Assembly: GCF_047948215.1 (NCBI RefSeq)
Contig: NC_134461.1
Coordinates: 83,600,103 to 83,664,102 of the forward strand
Length of the DNA: 64,000 bases
Direction: 5' to 3'
DNA from: Lycorma delicatula
Lineage: Eukaryota; Arthropoda; Insecta; Hemiptera; Fulgoridae
The notes under the pieces were generated by a model. That model ran no database searches, was not told the DNA's origin, and was given only the letters and a program-made list of their open reading frames with translations. Below, piece by piece: positions 11,413 through 22,720 of this stretch. The translations under genes and the position numbers were made by a program. How positions within the stretch are numbered: position 1 is the stretch's first letter; the number at the start of each line of letters is the position of its first letter.

Positions 11413-12090
11413 TGTCCACTTTCTTGTGGACACGATAATTGCCGTAATTTTGCGCCAATCATTTTCAAATTGATACATAAATTATAACGACCCAAAATCT
11501 CGGCCGAGTTCGTTAATGGGCAAAATCGGACCATGTGGGTGCAAATGATGGGAGGACTTTTTTGAAAAACCAAAATATCGCTACAACTTCCTAATTAAGT
11601 AAAACATCGAATTCGTTTAAAGTTCCTACTATTTTTTTGATAAGGGCCTAAAACCTGTCGTAAGTAAAGTTTTTTGATATCACCAACCATTGGCCCAGGG
11701 GTGGAAAAAATGGGGTTTCAAAGACAAAAACTCCCTTAGTAGGCAGGCACAGTATCGAATCTGTTTAAGGTGATCTAAAGGTCTTCTTAAGGGTCTAAAG
11801 GGTCTTCTAAAGGTGGTCTAAGGTCTTCTAAACATTACCAAAACTTTCGTCTGAAACAATTTCTGATATGACCAACCCTTACGGTAAGGGATGACCAAAA
11901 TGTTGCTGGAATTGTTAGATGGGACTTGTCGTATGCAAAACATGTGAAATTTTTTTCAGATGCAACCATTGTATTGATTAAATTTAAAGTTTTTCTTAAC
12001 TTTAAGGTGGAAATATTTTTTATTCCCCTACTTATCACTGGTGAAATCTACCTCCGCCTTCTGGCGTGCCGAAAGGGATTTATTTGTATT
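11290..12090 (-). repeat. Unclassified interspersed repeat fam-2, copy 1
   Basis: About 800 bp matching, in reverse complement, the segment at 34.22-34.99 kb. Shared anchors include acatcccccagaccccaaaa, gacacgataattgccgtaat, cccttacggtaaggg and acctccgccttctggcgtgc. A TA microsatellite (11367-11409) and a short run of aggtcttctaa repeats expand this copy. No frame stays open through both copies. Confidence 0.8.
11367..11409. repeat. (TA)n microsatellite
   Basis: About 21 TA units inside fam-2 copy 1. The copy at 34.9 kb has only a short, imperfect TA-rich stretch at the same place. Confidence 0.9.
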
Positions 12091-12599
12091 TTATAAATCC
12101 GTATTTCTCGTATTTCTTTTTATAAATCCACTATGAGTATGTAAATGAAAGTAAGTTTTACCAAAAAGAATGATTTTATTTTTTGACCTATTATTATTTT
12201 TTAATTCGAATTCACACGCCGAGAGGTATTGTCCTTTCTTTGGACACCTTCGATTTTTTTTTGTTTAAGACTTTCTTGAAATCTTAGTTCCTCGTTTTTC
12301 GATGTCGTTTTGATCTTTTGTCAAACAATATCTCTGTTTCAATGGATTTCTTCTTCTTACAAATCATCTTGAGTGGGTTTGAATCATTTATAAATTTTAT
12401 TGTAATATTATTATTAAAAGTTTAAATAAAACAAAGTAATTAAAAACATTAAAATTTGAACTTTCATCGGCTCCCCCATCCTCCATGTTGCCTCAAAAAG
12501 TTTTTTTTTTGTCACTTGCACTACTGTTACGCATAGGAAGACAAAAAAAATTGAGTTAAAATATGTGCAACAAAAGAAATATAGCTTTATTTGATTTTT
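12091..12599. other. No gene seen
   Basis: A+T-rich sequence lying between two fam-2 pieces. It may be diverged repeat, but I could not align it by eye. Confidence 0.4.
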
Positions 12600-12960
12600 C
12601 CGGTTAGGAGGAATTTTTGAGCAGATTTTTGTTTTTTAATACAAGATAAACATGTACGCATATATTAAGCTTTATATAAAGTTGGGTTATGTTTGCAAAG
12701 TTTTAAGAAAATTGATCCCAAAATTCTTTCTACCCTACTCCCTGGTAAAATTTACCCCAAAAGTTTAATACAAATTGCCCTTACACGCGAGTCTGTACAA
12801 AATTTCATTAAAATCGGTTTATCCAGTCAAAAGTTATTAAGCTTCAAACACGTACGTACGAACATTACCCCTACTGTTTTTTATTTTGTTTTTTATGTAC
12901 CTGGGTTATGAAACGTCGAGAAATGTAAAAAAAAAAAAAAAATCATTTTTAACTCATTTT
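12600..12960 (-). repeat. fam-2 fragment (aagcttaataactt module)
   Basis: Reverse copy of the module also seen at 14.8, 33.25 and 35.06 kb: aaaatcggtttatccagtca followed by aaagttattaagcttcaaac, then acgtacgtacgaacatta. Confidence 0.75.
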
Positions 12961-14334
12961 TTGACTAATATACTGCCTTGTTGATGCATAACTCAATATA
13001 ATTATATTAATCCTTAAAATTAACAGATATAACTTTTATTCTATGTATGTACATATATATATATAAAGCGCGCGCGCGTGAACAGTGCGTTGATAGCACT
13101 ACAGAAGATGACGTCACTCTCCCACCTGTGAGAATTGCGGTATTGGAAAGCCTTCTGTTAGATCGTTTATATCTCCAGAACGATATATACCCAATTTTTA
13201 TAATTGAAATATACTAAAATTCAGCCTTTTTGTCTTTTTTTAAAATATCATCTTATGAACCACCTAGTTTGATTTAACAAAGTAGAATGTGATGTAATCG
13301 GTGCCTCAAAGAATTACTACGTGAAAAATTACGCTGTGAAATATACGAACTCCGTTTAAGAGTTACTACTCACCAGTTATCTGAATAAAATTAAGCCTCA
13401 AATTTCAGAAAAAACAAAACTTAAATAAAGAAACTAGCTGCAGAGGCGTGCCTTACGCACGCCCTCCGGGCGGGTTACCTTGGCGGGCGGCGTCTCGGAA
13501 TGGGATTATTAGGTGTCCAAAATTGTGTAAAAACAATTTTTTTTTTTTTAATGATGAAAATTGATATATTGAAAGTTAAATTAGAAATTTAACTCTAGAA
13601 ATTGATACTGACGAATCGGGATATTCCGCTAGTGATCGGTACATTCCGGTGCCTACTTTTTGGTTATAATTCATTATTTTATGAAGAAATCATGTAAATA
13701 AAAAAATATATCAATATATATTTCTCATATATATCGATTTATAATTAGGAAGTATACACCTGACCATCACGAGACATGTACTAACGAATCGGGATTTTCC
13801 GCTATTGATCAGTACATTCCGGTGCTAAGCTAAGGGGGACGGACAATCATACAGACACACATACAAATGCCCTTTAGTAGAATCTCTAAGGATGACCCTT
13901 TTCAGGACCCTTTAAGGATCATTCAGTTTAGCTCATTGGTTCTTGAACTTTAAGCGAACAAATATACTTATTCTGTATGATATGATTAATGTGGTGTTGT
14001 AATGTTTTAAACGTATACTGTATGAAAAAAGATAATCTAAGTTCTAATAATCAAAGGGCTAGTAGCTTTCTAAAGAGAAAGCTTAAGTACACGCGCCAAT
14101 CATGGTTTTGTTCTCTATAATAATTTGCTCATTATTCGTTACCTCTGTAAAAAAATATTTATAAAATACAATTGTCGTTCGGCGTAAAATTACGACATGC
14201 ATTTAAATGTTCTATTAGTTGTGGTGAATGACATCAGTGGAATAATAATATTTTCTAATCCGTGAGAAGGGAGAGGAAGCTTTCTCATTGCGTTTTGTTT
14301 TAAGAAACATAAAAATCCAACTGAAAAGAAATAA
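12961..14334. other. No gene seen; small GC-rich patch at 13430-13505
   Basis: A+T-rich sequence with a TA/CG dinucleotide patch near 13055-13080 and a short GC-rich block at 13430-13505 (ccctccgggcgggttacctt) that looks inserted. Near duplicates of acgaatcgggatattccgct and tgatcggtacattccggtgc occur at 13613 and 13783, suggesting a local duplication. Confidence 0.45.
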
Positions 14335-14474
14335 GTTTTACTGATTTTTCGAAGAAAAGTACGGTATTACTTTCAGTCTCATGCGTGAATGGGGGGAAAT
14401 GAATTTTCTTTACGATTTGAGGTGAGGAGTTAAATGGGGTTAAACCCACATTAAAAATGGGGGTTTCTTATATA
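14335..14474 (+). repeat. fam-1 fragment
   Basis: Contains ttttcgaagaaaagtacggt and the following attactttcag...gaggtgaggagt segment, then ends at the GC-rich block. Confidence 0.65.
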
Positions 14475-14770
14475 TTTATATGTAAAAATACTATTTATTC
14501 CACCCCATGGAGTTTTTGACACCAAAACTTTACCAACAAATTTCCCCGTACATTCCAAACCCGTAAGGGGAAGACACCCACTAGTGACGTTACCGGTCAT
14601 CACACCACTCCCTCCGTTCCGACCGTGAGGGGCTTTACCGGAGGTCGTCTTTAGACCTTCTAACTGATTACATCTCACAGTCATCAGCCAGGCCTCGGTC
14701 GGGATGCCACCGATGTAAATGCCTCGGCAGACATTTGCGTCAGTAAAATACAAATCAGATTTCCCCATAC
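14475..14770 (-). repeat. GC-rich inserted block with a 121-residue open frame
   Basis: A G+C-rich segment placed between fam-1 and fam-2 sequence. The minus-strand frame (14451-14816) runs into both neighbouring repeats, so it is probably not a gene. Phrases such as aaagcccctcacggtcggaa suggest a retrotransposon 3' region, but I could not assign a family. Confidence 0.4.
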
Positions 14771-14995
14771 AACCACAAATTGCCCTTACACACGAGTCTG
14801 TACAAAAATTCACCAAAATCGGTTTATCCAGTCAAATGTTATTAAGCTTCAAACAGGCCAACACTTAGATACGTACGAACATTACTCCTCCCCCTTTTTA
14901 TTTTGTTTTTGAGTCCCTGGGGTGATAAAACGTGTAGAAATGCAAAAGACTCATACTTTATTTTTTGACCCATTACTATACTTTTCTTGCAGCTT
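14771..14995 (-). repeat. fam-2 fragment
   Basis: Same reverse module as at 12.6-12.96 kb: aaaatcggtttatccagtca, ttattaagcttcaaac, acgtacgaacatt. Confidence 0.7.
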
Positions 14996-15504
14996 ATTAT
15001 CTCTAAAGCTATGATGCTAGGAAAGTAAGAATAATATATAATACAGATAACATATATAAAAAAAACATTGAAACAGTTCCCTCTTTATAGCCCTTCCTGT
15101 GTAGAATAATAATAAAACAATTATGTCCATACTTGAAAAATCAAAATAAAATTAAGAAAGAAGCTTGAAGATTATATTTGTGTAGGTGGGAGCTACTAGA
15201 TCGAAATTTTTCAAAAACTATTCAACATATTTTCAAAGGTGTCATAATATATTTATTTATATTGCTTCGGAAAATATAGGCGTATACCCAGTTACAGTTA
15301 TTTGTAGGCTTTTTTTTTGTACAGCCTGTGTTTATATTACAGAGGAGTGTAGCTGTTTCTTGTTGTTTTTGAGCCGAATATACTGCTTAGGGTATTAATT
15401 AGCATGCTAAACTCGCATAAATGCAGTTCGTATTCAGTCGTAATTTTTCTGTTAAGCCTACGGAACCACCGTAAAATACAGAATGAACGACATAAAAACC
15501 GAAC

Positions 15505-15655
15505 TGCCGGTCTCCGTGACGCGAGTGGTAGCGTCTCGGCCTTTCAACCGGAGGTCCCAGGTTTGAATCCCGGTCAGGCATGGCATTTTCACACACGCTA
15601 CTAATCATTCATCTCATCCTCTGAAGCATGCCTAACGGTGAACCCGGAAGTTAAA
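15505..15655 (+). repeat. tRNA-derived SINE, family B, copy 2
   Basis: ccggtctccgtgacgcgagt then ggtagcgtctcggcc (box A region), cccaggtttgaatcccggtc (box B), then ggcattttcacacacgct. This is the best preserved of the three copies. Confidence 0.82.
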
Positions 15656-15784
15656 CAAAAAAAAACGCATAACATAACTGCTGCGGAATCGGTTGGTTAT
15701 GTTGGAATGAAATTTTATGATTGATACGGATATAAGAAAAACATAAAACGTAATATAAATGTTGCATTTTTTAATTTATTTAGC

Positions 15785-16621
15785 TTATTGTTACAAATGT
15801 TCAAAATTACCAACGTGGACATCGATGCACCTTTGTGCTCGGCTGATTATATTGAGAGTCGTCCGACGCAAAACGTTGTCAGTTTCGTTGATTTCTCACC
15901 TTCAGTTCATCCATATTGTGGGGATTATATGCATAAACATCCTCCTTTCTTAGCTCCAAAGGAAAAAATCGTAAGAAGACAACTCTATCTGTCCACAAAC
16001 AATGTTTTCGAGAAGCCAGTTACAATAATCAAGTCGTTTCGTTTTGTCTGTCCCCTTCAGTTGTTAAACAGTTGTAACGCGGTATGGTTTCAATTTTAAT
16101 TCATGAAGAATTTTAAAAGATGTGTATTCAACCCAGATTGTTGGGATAACTTGCGTAGTGATTTTTTTAGACTTAACAGTAATTCTCTCCTTTCAATACC
16201 GGCAATGACCTGTAGAGTCCTAACGGGAGGTTGCCTATTTCGTTGTACATTTGAAAGCGAATCTGTTATACGCCATTTCTTAACTAAATCATGTATGCTA
16301 CTCTTCGCTGGGATATACAGGCATTCGAAAATTTTTCTACGAATACTTGACGTGAATCTTCAAACGATCCAGAACGAATTTAGGTCTCAACTACAGGTAT
16401 CCTGTTTTGGATTGAATAAGGCATTTTACACAAACACAACTGCACTCACAATACTACACTGCAAAAAACGTATACTGCACTGACGCGTAACCACCTTACA
16501 AATGGCAGTAACAATCAGTAGTAACATATACATCCACTAGTCGTGCTGGTTGTGTGAGAGTTTCATAAATAGTGTTAGATAGCGGTTTCATTAGGGTTCG
16601 GTTTTATGTTGCTCACTCTGT
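15785..16621 (-). pseudogene. mariner-like transposase relic (TACAG-end family), core deleted
   Basis: The - strand reads in pieces: KWRITDSLSNVQ-type spacer, RQPPVRTLQVIAGIERRE, SLRKLSQQSGLNTHLLK and GDRQNE (DNA-binding region). It then jumps to DFFLW-like and NPHNMDELKVRNQRN (C-terminus) and CIDVHVGNFEHL. The catalytic middle with the first two acidic residues is gone. The end near 16621 (TACAGAGTGAGCAACATAAA on the - strand) is a plausible TIR. The long plus-strand frames over this region are antisense shadows. Confidence 0.75.
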
Positions 16622-16625
16622 ACGC

Positions 16626-16846
16626 ACTCATGTATGCATGTAAATGAAGTAAAGTCAGTCTCGGGTCGACCATTTCTGAGATGTGTATTTAATTGAAACC
16701 AAACCATCAAAGTTCACAGGTATCCACGATGTAGTATTCAAATCCGTATAAAAGTAATTGCTAGGATTTGAAGCTTAGAACTCTCGACTTTGAAATCAGC
16801 TAATTTGCTATGACGAGTTTTCACCAGTAGATCAACCCGGTGGGTT
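16626..16846 (-). repeat. tRNA-derived SINE, family A, copy 3
   Basis: Minus-strand copy: acccaccgggttgatctact, then the aatttgctgatttcaaagtc-type segment, ggataccrgtgaactttgat-like text and ctcagaaatggtcgacccga. Its 3' end is truncated at the neighbouring transposase relic. Confidence 0.8.
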
Positions 16847-17053
16847 AATTCAGTCGTACTTACAAGTTACACCTTCCCCTTTCATATGTATATTTTTTAT
16901 ATATAAATACTAAACAGATTTTTAAACTCAGGAAAGATAATGAATAACAGTAAGTTTTCAAATCGCAATGATCTTCATAATATAGGAGTAAATTTCTTAT
17001 TGTGGGTTTAACAGTTTCATGACATTATAAATTACGGAATTTGCATGCTTGCT

Positions 17054-17250
<197 letters not shown>

Positions 17251-18718
17251 ATTTTGCAACCTAGATTTTAGTATTTTTTGATTCATACTACTTAAAACGC
17301 CAAAAAGAAAAAAAATTCTGTGGTGCCATTTTTTACAGACAGCTGTATTTTACTGTTTGTGTAAATTCAGTTTATACAATCGAATAATATGAGTAGCTTA
17401 CATTATTTGTTTTTGACGACTGTTACAACAATTATTATGTTTACATATACGCGTGCCTAAATTTTTACCTTGAAAATAATTATTTCTAAGTATACGAATG
17501 GGAAATTTCTTACTAATTCTCTTTTTTCCTGGATAGCTACAAAACTGAAATCGTGCGCAGTCATCTACAAAGGATTCTTTAAGGACTCTTTAAAAATAAA
17601 TTATCTTAACTTTTACTTTAACTTAAATAGGAAGTTGAAATGCGTTGCCGAGGCCGGAAGACTAGATTACTTTCATTTATATCGCCCTTATAAATGTAAT
17701 ATATTTTTTTAGCGAATTTAATTTTAATTAATAATAAACATAAAAATTATATCAAGTGACTTCTTTTGAATCGACAATCAGTTTTTACCATATAATGATA
17801 ACGTTTTTGAAAGGGGAATTGGAAAAATAGCAAAATTAATATTATAGTAAATTAAATATTTATATTATTTTTAATATGTACTCGTTTTTTTACCGGTTAA
17901 AACAAGTATATAGATTTTAAATAGGTTGTTAAAAATTGAAAAAAAAAATTCTTTCTTAATAAGAGAGCGCTGCTAGAAAAAAAACTGGGAATTGTTAAAC
18001 TAGAAAAATAAAGACTAGAGAAAATTTCGTTTTATTTTACCCACTTATTACATTTAATTGTTATAGGTTTATAATTACGAGCATGTTTAAAGTGATAGCT
18101 AAATGGTTAGTTAATTTCGTTTATTGATTTTGGATCGTACCCAATTTTAAGTAAGTATTATTGTATTTAATCGATATTTAAATTGTTTCGTTTGTTTTTA
18201 ATACGTCATCTTATGTTATTAGCGTTTATTTAAACCGTTTTAAATTGTTATTATGATTGCTTGCAGAATTATTTTATAACGACGTAATGTGGTAAACGAC
18301 AGAAATGTGCGCTGTTTTGATATCATTGATGGTAATGTCGATCGATCGTAGTTCCCTATTCCGATGCTGGAGCTAACTCCCTGCCTCCTTATTTATTAAT
18401 TCTTGACCTATTTTTATATTTTTACAAGCAGTGTAGCTAATCAAGCTCAGTTTAAAATAAAACAATATTTCTTCTTGCAAAATGCAATTCAACTATCAGT
18501 TATCTTCTATTTTGTTTCTCTTTGTCTTTTATATCCTACACCTCCGTCAGATTTAATTGATTTTACTTAATTTTTTTCATATTAATTTACCAGTAATAAT
18601 TAAATTATATATTAAATTAATTGAAATGATTAATCTTTGCCATATTAACAATTTTGATGTAATATTATAAAACTGATTTTGAAAAAAAAAAACAACGTGC
18701 TTTATTTTTTTTACTTTT
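17251..18718. other. No gene seen
   Basis: A+T-rich sequence with no repeat family or coding segment recognised. Confidence 0.5.
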
Positions 18719-19518
18719 AGTACAGTCAATTTATATTTTTATTTGAAAATCCTTACCTACCGATTGATGTTTTTTCCATATGTTAGGGGTGATGAGGGAA
18801 GCTTAACTCCAGATTTTTAACATCCCCTCCCATAGATTTTTGAATAACTCAAAAAGTTTTTGAAATGCGTTTTTCTCTGAATCTATACATTTTAGAGAAA
18901 AGGTTTACAAACAAAAAATGTAGAGGACATTCTCCTCTACAATTAATGTCTTTGAAGTTATGCCATATAATTTGAAATTGAAATACTAAGTGGCGCTGAA
19001 GTTGTAAAACACGTGTTTTTTCGGGGTTTTCACCGGAAAAAATTGTTTTTTGTCTGTATTTCATTTGGAAAAGTTGTTAATCTCAAAAACCAGACAACTT
19101 TTATTTAAACAATTTTCTTGTATGACTTACCGTTTTGGAGCTGTAGCTTGTGAAAGTGTGAAAAGTTTGAATTGGCTACGTGTTCGAAACCGGTCTAGTC
19201 GTTTACCCTTCGTTTACAACGTATTTTACAACTTCAGCGCCACCTAGTATTTCAATTTTAAATTATACGGCATAACTTCAAAGACATTAATTGTAGAGGA
19301 GAATGTCCTCTACATTTTTTGTTTGGAAAACTTTTCCCTAAAATGCATAGATTCAGAGAAACCCCAATTTCAAAAACTTTTTGAGTATTTCGAGTTTTTC
19401 AAAAATCTATGGGAGGGGGAAGTTAAAACTGTGGAGTTAAGCTTCCCTCATCACCCCTAACGCATGGACAAAAGATCAATCGGTAGGTAAGGATTTTCAA
19501 ATACAGCCTGCCTGTACT
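18719..19518. repeat. Large inverted repeat / fold-back element, ~800 bp
   Basis: The left arm (about 18741-19012) and right arm (about 19219-19502) are reverse complements with scattered differences. Shared anchors are atttgaaaatccttacctac, ggggtgatgagggaagctta, tgtagaggacattctcctct and tggcgctgaagttgtaaaa. The loop is ~205 bp. The outermost bases form AGTACAG/CTGTACT (18719-18725 and 19512-19518). A transcript through it would fold into a ~275-bp hairpin. Confidence 0.93.
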
Positions 19519-19624
19519 ATTTTTAAATCTCGATCTTTTTTTTATCAGGCAAAAACTAAAAAAAAAGACTTTATAATTAAGTCTTAAAAAAAATTAAAGT
19601 CTTTTCTACTTTTCAGTGCATTTT

Positions 19625-20930
19625 TGATGTCGATTTAATTTTTTACCGACTTAAGTACGTTATTATTTTCGGTCCCATGGTGGAATTGGGTGGGAGGGTG
19701 AAATTGAATTTTTCCTATGTTTTGAGGTATGAGGAGTAGAAAAATACCGTTCACTTAAATTGTGATTTCCTTATATATTTATTTATAAGAGTATGTATAG
19801 AATTTTGTGGATCGAAAGTTTCCAAAACTACTAGATTAATTTCAATGAAATATTTAGATATGCTGTAGTAGTGTATCTGAAGTTGTGCGTATGAAATTTT
19901 GATGACGATGACGATGAGTCGTTCGTGAATTATTCTCAATTTAAGTCAACATAACCTCCATACATAACAAGTCAACATAACAGTCAACATAACCTCCATT
20001 TAAGGTATTTTTCGGTCACATGCTGGGATTGGCAAAGTGAAAATTCATTTTCACCTTGCCAATAATTTAATTTAAATAATTTAATTTTAATAAATAAAAT
20101 AAAAAAATATTTAAGTCTTTTATACAAAAGGAAATAGTAATTTTAGGATATTTCATTTATTTTGAGCATTTCTAAATAAAATTCAAATTTAAATTATTTC
20201 GACCCAGCTATTTTCATTCTTATTTTTGTGTTTTTGGTATCGATAAAAAATTACCGACTTCTTTTTTGTTTTTTTACCCGTTTTCCGAAGAAAAGTACGG
20301 CATTACTTTGGTCGCTTGGTATGATTGAGGGGTAGGAAATGATTTTTGTTACGTTTTGAGGTACGAATTTACTTTAAATCTGATTTTCTTATTATATGTA
20401 TAGGCCTAATATAAAGTTTTGTGATTCGAAAATTTCCAAAACTAATAAATCAATTTCATTGAAATTTAATTACGCTATAGTTAGTATACCTGAAGTTGTG
20501 CGTGTGAAAATATGATAAAAATTGGTTGAGTAGTTCATGAGTTCGCTCAATTTAAGGTTGACAACAGTCAACATAACCTCAATTTGAGGTATTTTTCGAT
20601 CACATGGTGGGATTGCTGAGGTGAAAATGAATTTCTTTACGCTTTTATGTGTGAGGACTATGAAAATACCATATATGTATAAAAGTTTGTGGCTCGAAAA
20701 TCTTCAATACTGCTTTATAAATTTCATTTAAATTTAGATACGCTACTGTAGTAGTCAGTCTGAAGTTGTGCATGTGAAAATTTGGTAAAGATTGGTTGAG
20801 TGAGTCGTTCTTGAGACAAGTTAGAAACTTAGTTCGTCATGATGCGGCAAGTTGGTACGTAGAAACAAAATATAATAACGAAAAGACCATCTTCTTGCGC
20901 AGAACTGGACAAGGTTTTTTATTATTTTTT
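19625..20930 (+). repeat. fam-1 copies in tandem
   Basis: Successive fam-1 modules start near 19630, 20255 and 20580. Each has a variant of taccgactt...acggtatta and of tttgtggctcgaaaatttcc, then the ctgaagttgtgcatgtgaaa segment. The last also has the gcaagttggtacgtagaaac and gcgcagaactgg module. A ~20-nt phrase (agtcaacataacctcca) is repeated at 19940-20000. Confidence 0.72.
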
Positions 20931-21374
20931 TTTTGCATGCTTTATTTTTATTTATATTTAAAATATATAGGCGTACAATAATAGTTATAAAATATCGTTC
21001 AAAAGAAACGCAAAAGGGAAAAACCTAAATTTTGTTAAAAAAATAAACACCCTCAGAAAAATGACGTATAAAATAAATGAAAAGAAATTAATGGAAGGTG
21101 ACTGAAAGAAGATATTGTTTTATTAAATATTAAGATAAATAATCATTGTAAAGTACAAGTCGAAGAATTTAATTGTTTAGACTAGAAAGTTAATAAAATA
21201 TTTTTAATGATTAGAAGATATTAAATAAGGTTAGCTTAATGAAAAAAATCTTTATAGAGAAAATAATTCGCTAATATCAAAAGTAATTTTTAATAATTAA
21301 AAAATATTCTTAAAATATTTGTTTGGATATATATATATAAATTGCAACTTAACTTGAACAACAGCAAGTCAAGA
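20931..21374. other. No gene seen
   Basis: A+T-rich sequence with no recognised repeat. Confidence 0.45.
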
Positions 21375-21660
21375 AGGCAAAGATTAGACGATTTTGAAGT
21401 ATGGTTTTTATAGAAGACTGATGAAAATTGAGTTAAATGAAAACATTTCAGATGAAAATATTCGAAGGCGAATCGGAGAAAATATGAACAAGTCTTATAT
21501 GAATTAAATTGTTAGCTCAAATATTAAAAGATTCAGGGGTAGTTAATTTAAATGTTGGAAGTACAGAAAATAGGACTGGAGGCGGAATGAAAGTTAGAAT
21601 ACATAAAGAATCAATAAAAAAGTTGTAAATTCGTAGAAATTGAGATTAGCACTAGACGAG
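21375..21660 (+). pseudogene. Degenerate C-terminal tail of an RTE-type LINE
   Basis: Across frames it reads RLDDFEVWFYRRLMKIE, then NISDENIRRRIGENM. This parallels the tail of the better preserved copy at 32.5-32.9 kb (RLEAFDMWCYRRMLKIR, VTNEEVLRQIDEE). It is heavily decayed. Confidence 0.55.
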
Positions 21661-21944
21661 AGTTACATTATTATATCAGTCAAGTGATAGATAACCTACA
21701 GAAAAAAAACTGATAATAATAGTTTTCCTGTATTAATATGCTAATAATAAAACAAAATGTGCATGGTTTTTTATACATCTGTTACATGTATATTGAATTT
21801 AGAAATATTTATGAGTTTTTATTGCGATAGTATTTTGGTTTGATTTCTTCTAATAAAATTTAAATAATTTGGTTTGATATTTTTTTAAATATAAAATTCG
21901 GCTAAATTGTTATCACGATATTAGGGATTAAACAAATCCCACTG

Positions 21945-22110
21945 CTGATCTCCATGGGAGAGTAGTAGTGTCTCGGTCTCTATCTGGAGGTTCCAGGTTC
22001 GAATCCTTGTTAGGTGAGGCATTTTTCATACGCTAAAAAGTTTCCATTTTCATATTCCGATGCCCAAGCATCGAGTTTATGTGGTAAATTATCAAGCAAA
22101 AAAAAAATTG
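21945..22110 (+). repeat. tRNA-derived SINE, family B, copy 3
   Basis: gctgatctccatgggagagt then agtagtgtctcggtc (box A region), ggttccaggttcgaatcctt (box B), ggcatttttcatacgct, and a body containing gatgcccaagcatcgagttt before an A-rich tail. Confidence 0.78.
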
Positions 22111-22129
22111 TTATCGCGTTAGCGATTTG

Positions 22130-22720
22130 ACATGGACAATGAGAGATGACACGCGTATAAATTATTACAAATACAATTTATTTACTTTAGATTATTGTGT
22201 TTAAATAAGTCCATTCTATTTCCGTAATCCACACACAAGCTTCAATTTTATGTGGCGATGTAAAAAAAAATTAATAAATCGCAAAATACAATTCTAATTT
22301 TATTGTAATTTTACAGTAGCTTATTAATTCATAATTAAAAGTGATTATACTACAATAACAAGTAAGCTAACAAACATTAACAGAATACATAATTAACTTT
22401 ATAGAAAAATTATTTGCTTGTAATATTTAGAAATGGAAATTAGTTCACACTTCTCTGTCAATGTATTATGTCACCGTGTCTCCTGTTCACAACGTATTCG
22501 CCGAACAGCTTCCCGTACTTCACCGGTCAGAAACATTATCACGATATTCTAAACGTTTTCTAGTTCGTACGCTTGACTGTTACCGGTCACTGAACTCGTA
22601 TTTATCGCACAGTTTGATGTTCGCCGGTCTCCGGCAGTATTTATACCTCTGGGTCTAGGGCTTGACCTTTAGTAACAGCAGCCGACCTACCCTTTTGTTC
22701 TTTCAGACGTAATGATTTCT
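22130..22720 (-). mobile_element. Possible LTR (promoter and polyA-like segment), minus orientation
   Basis: On the - strand a TATA-like ggtataaatactgccggaga is followed by a moderately GC-rich stretch, and farther on by several AATAAA-type signals. This order resembles an LTR. I found no clean TG...CA boundaries with a matching target duplication, and no adjacent pol sequence, so the call is tentative. The small open frame at 22461-22658 lies inside it. Confidence 0.25.

Noticed and set aside
15788..16483. Two plus-strand frames of 103 and 126 residues
   Set aside because: They are antisense to a recognisable degenerate transposase on the - strand.
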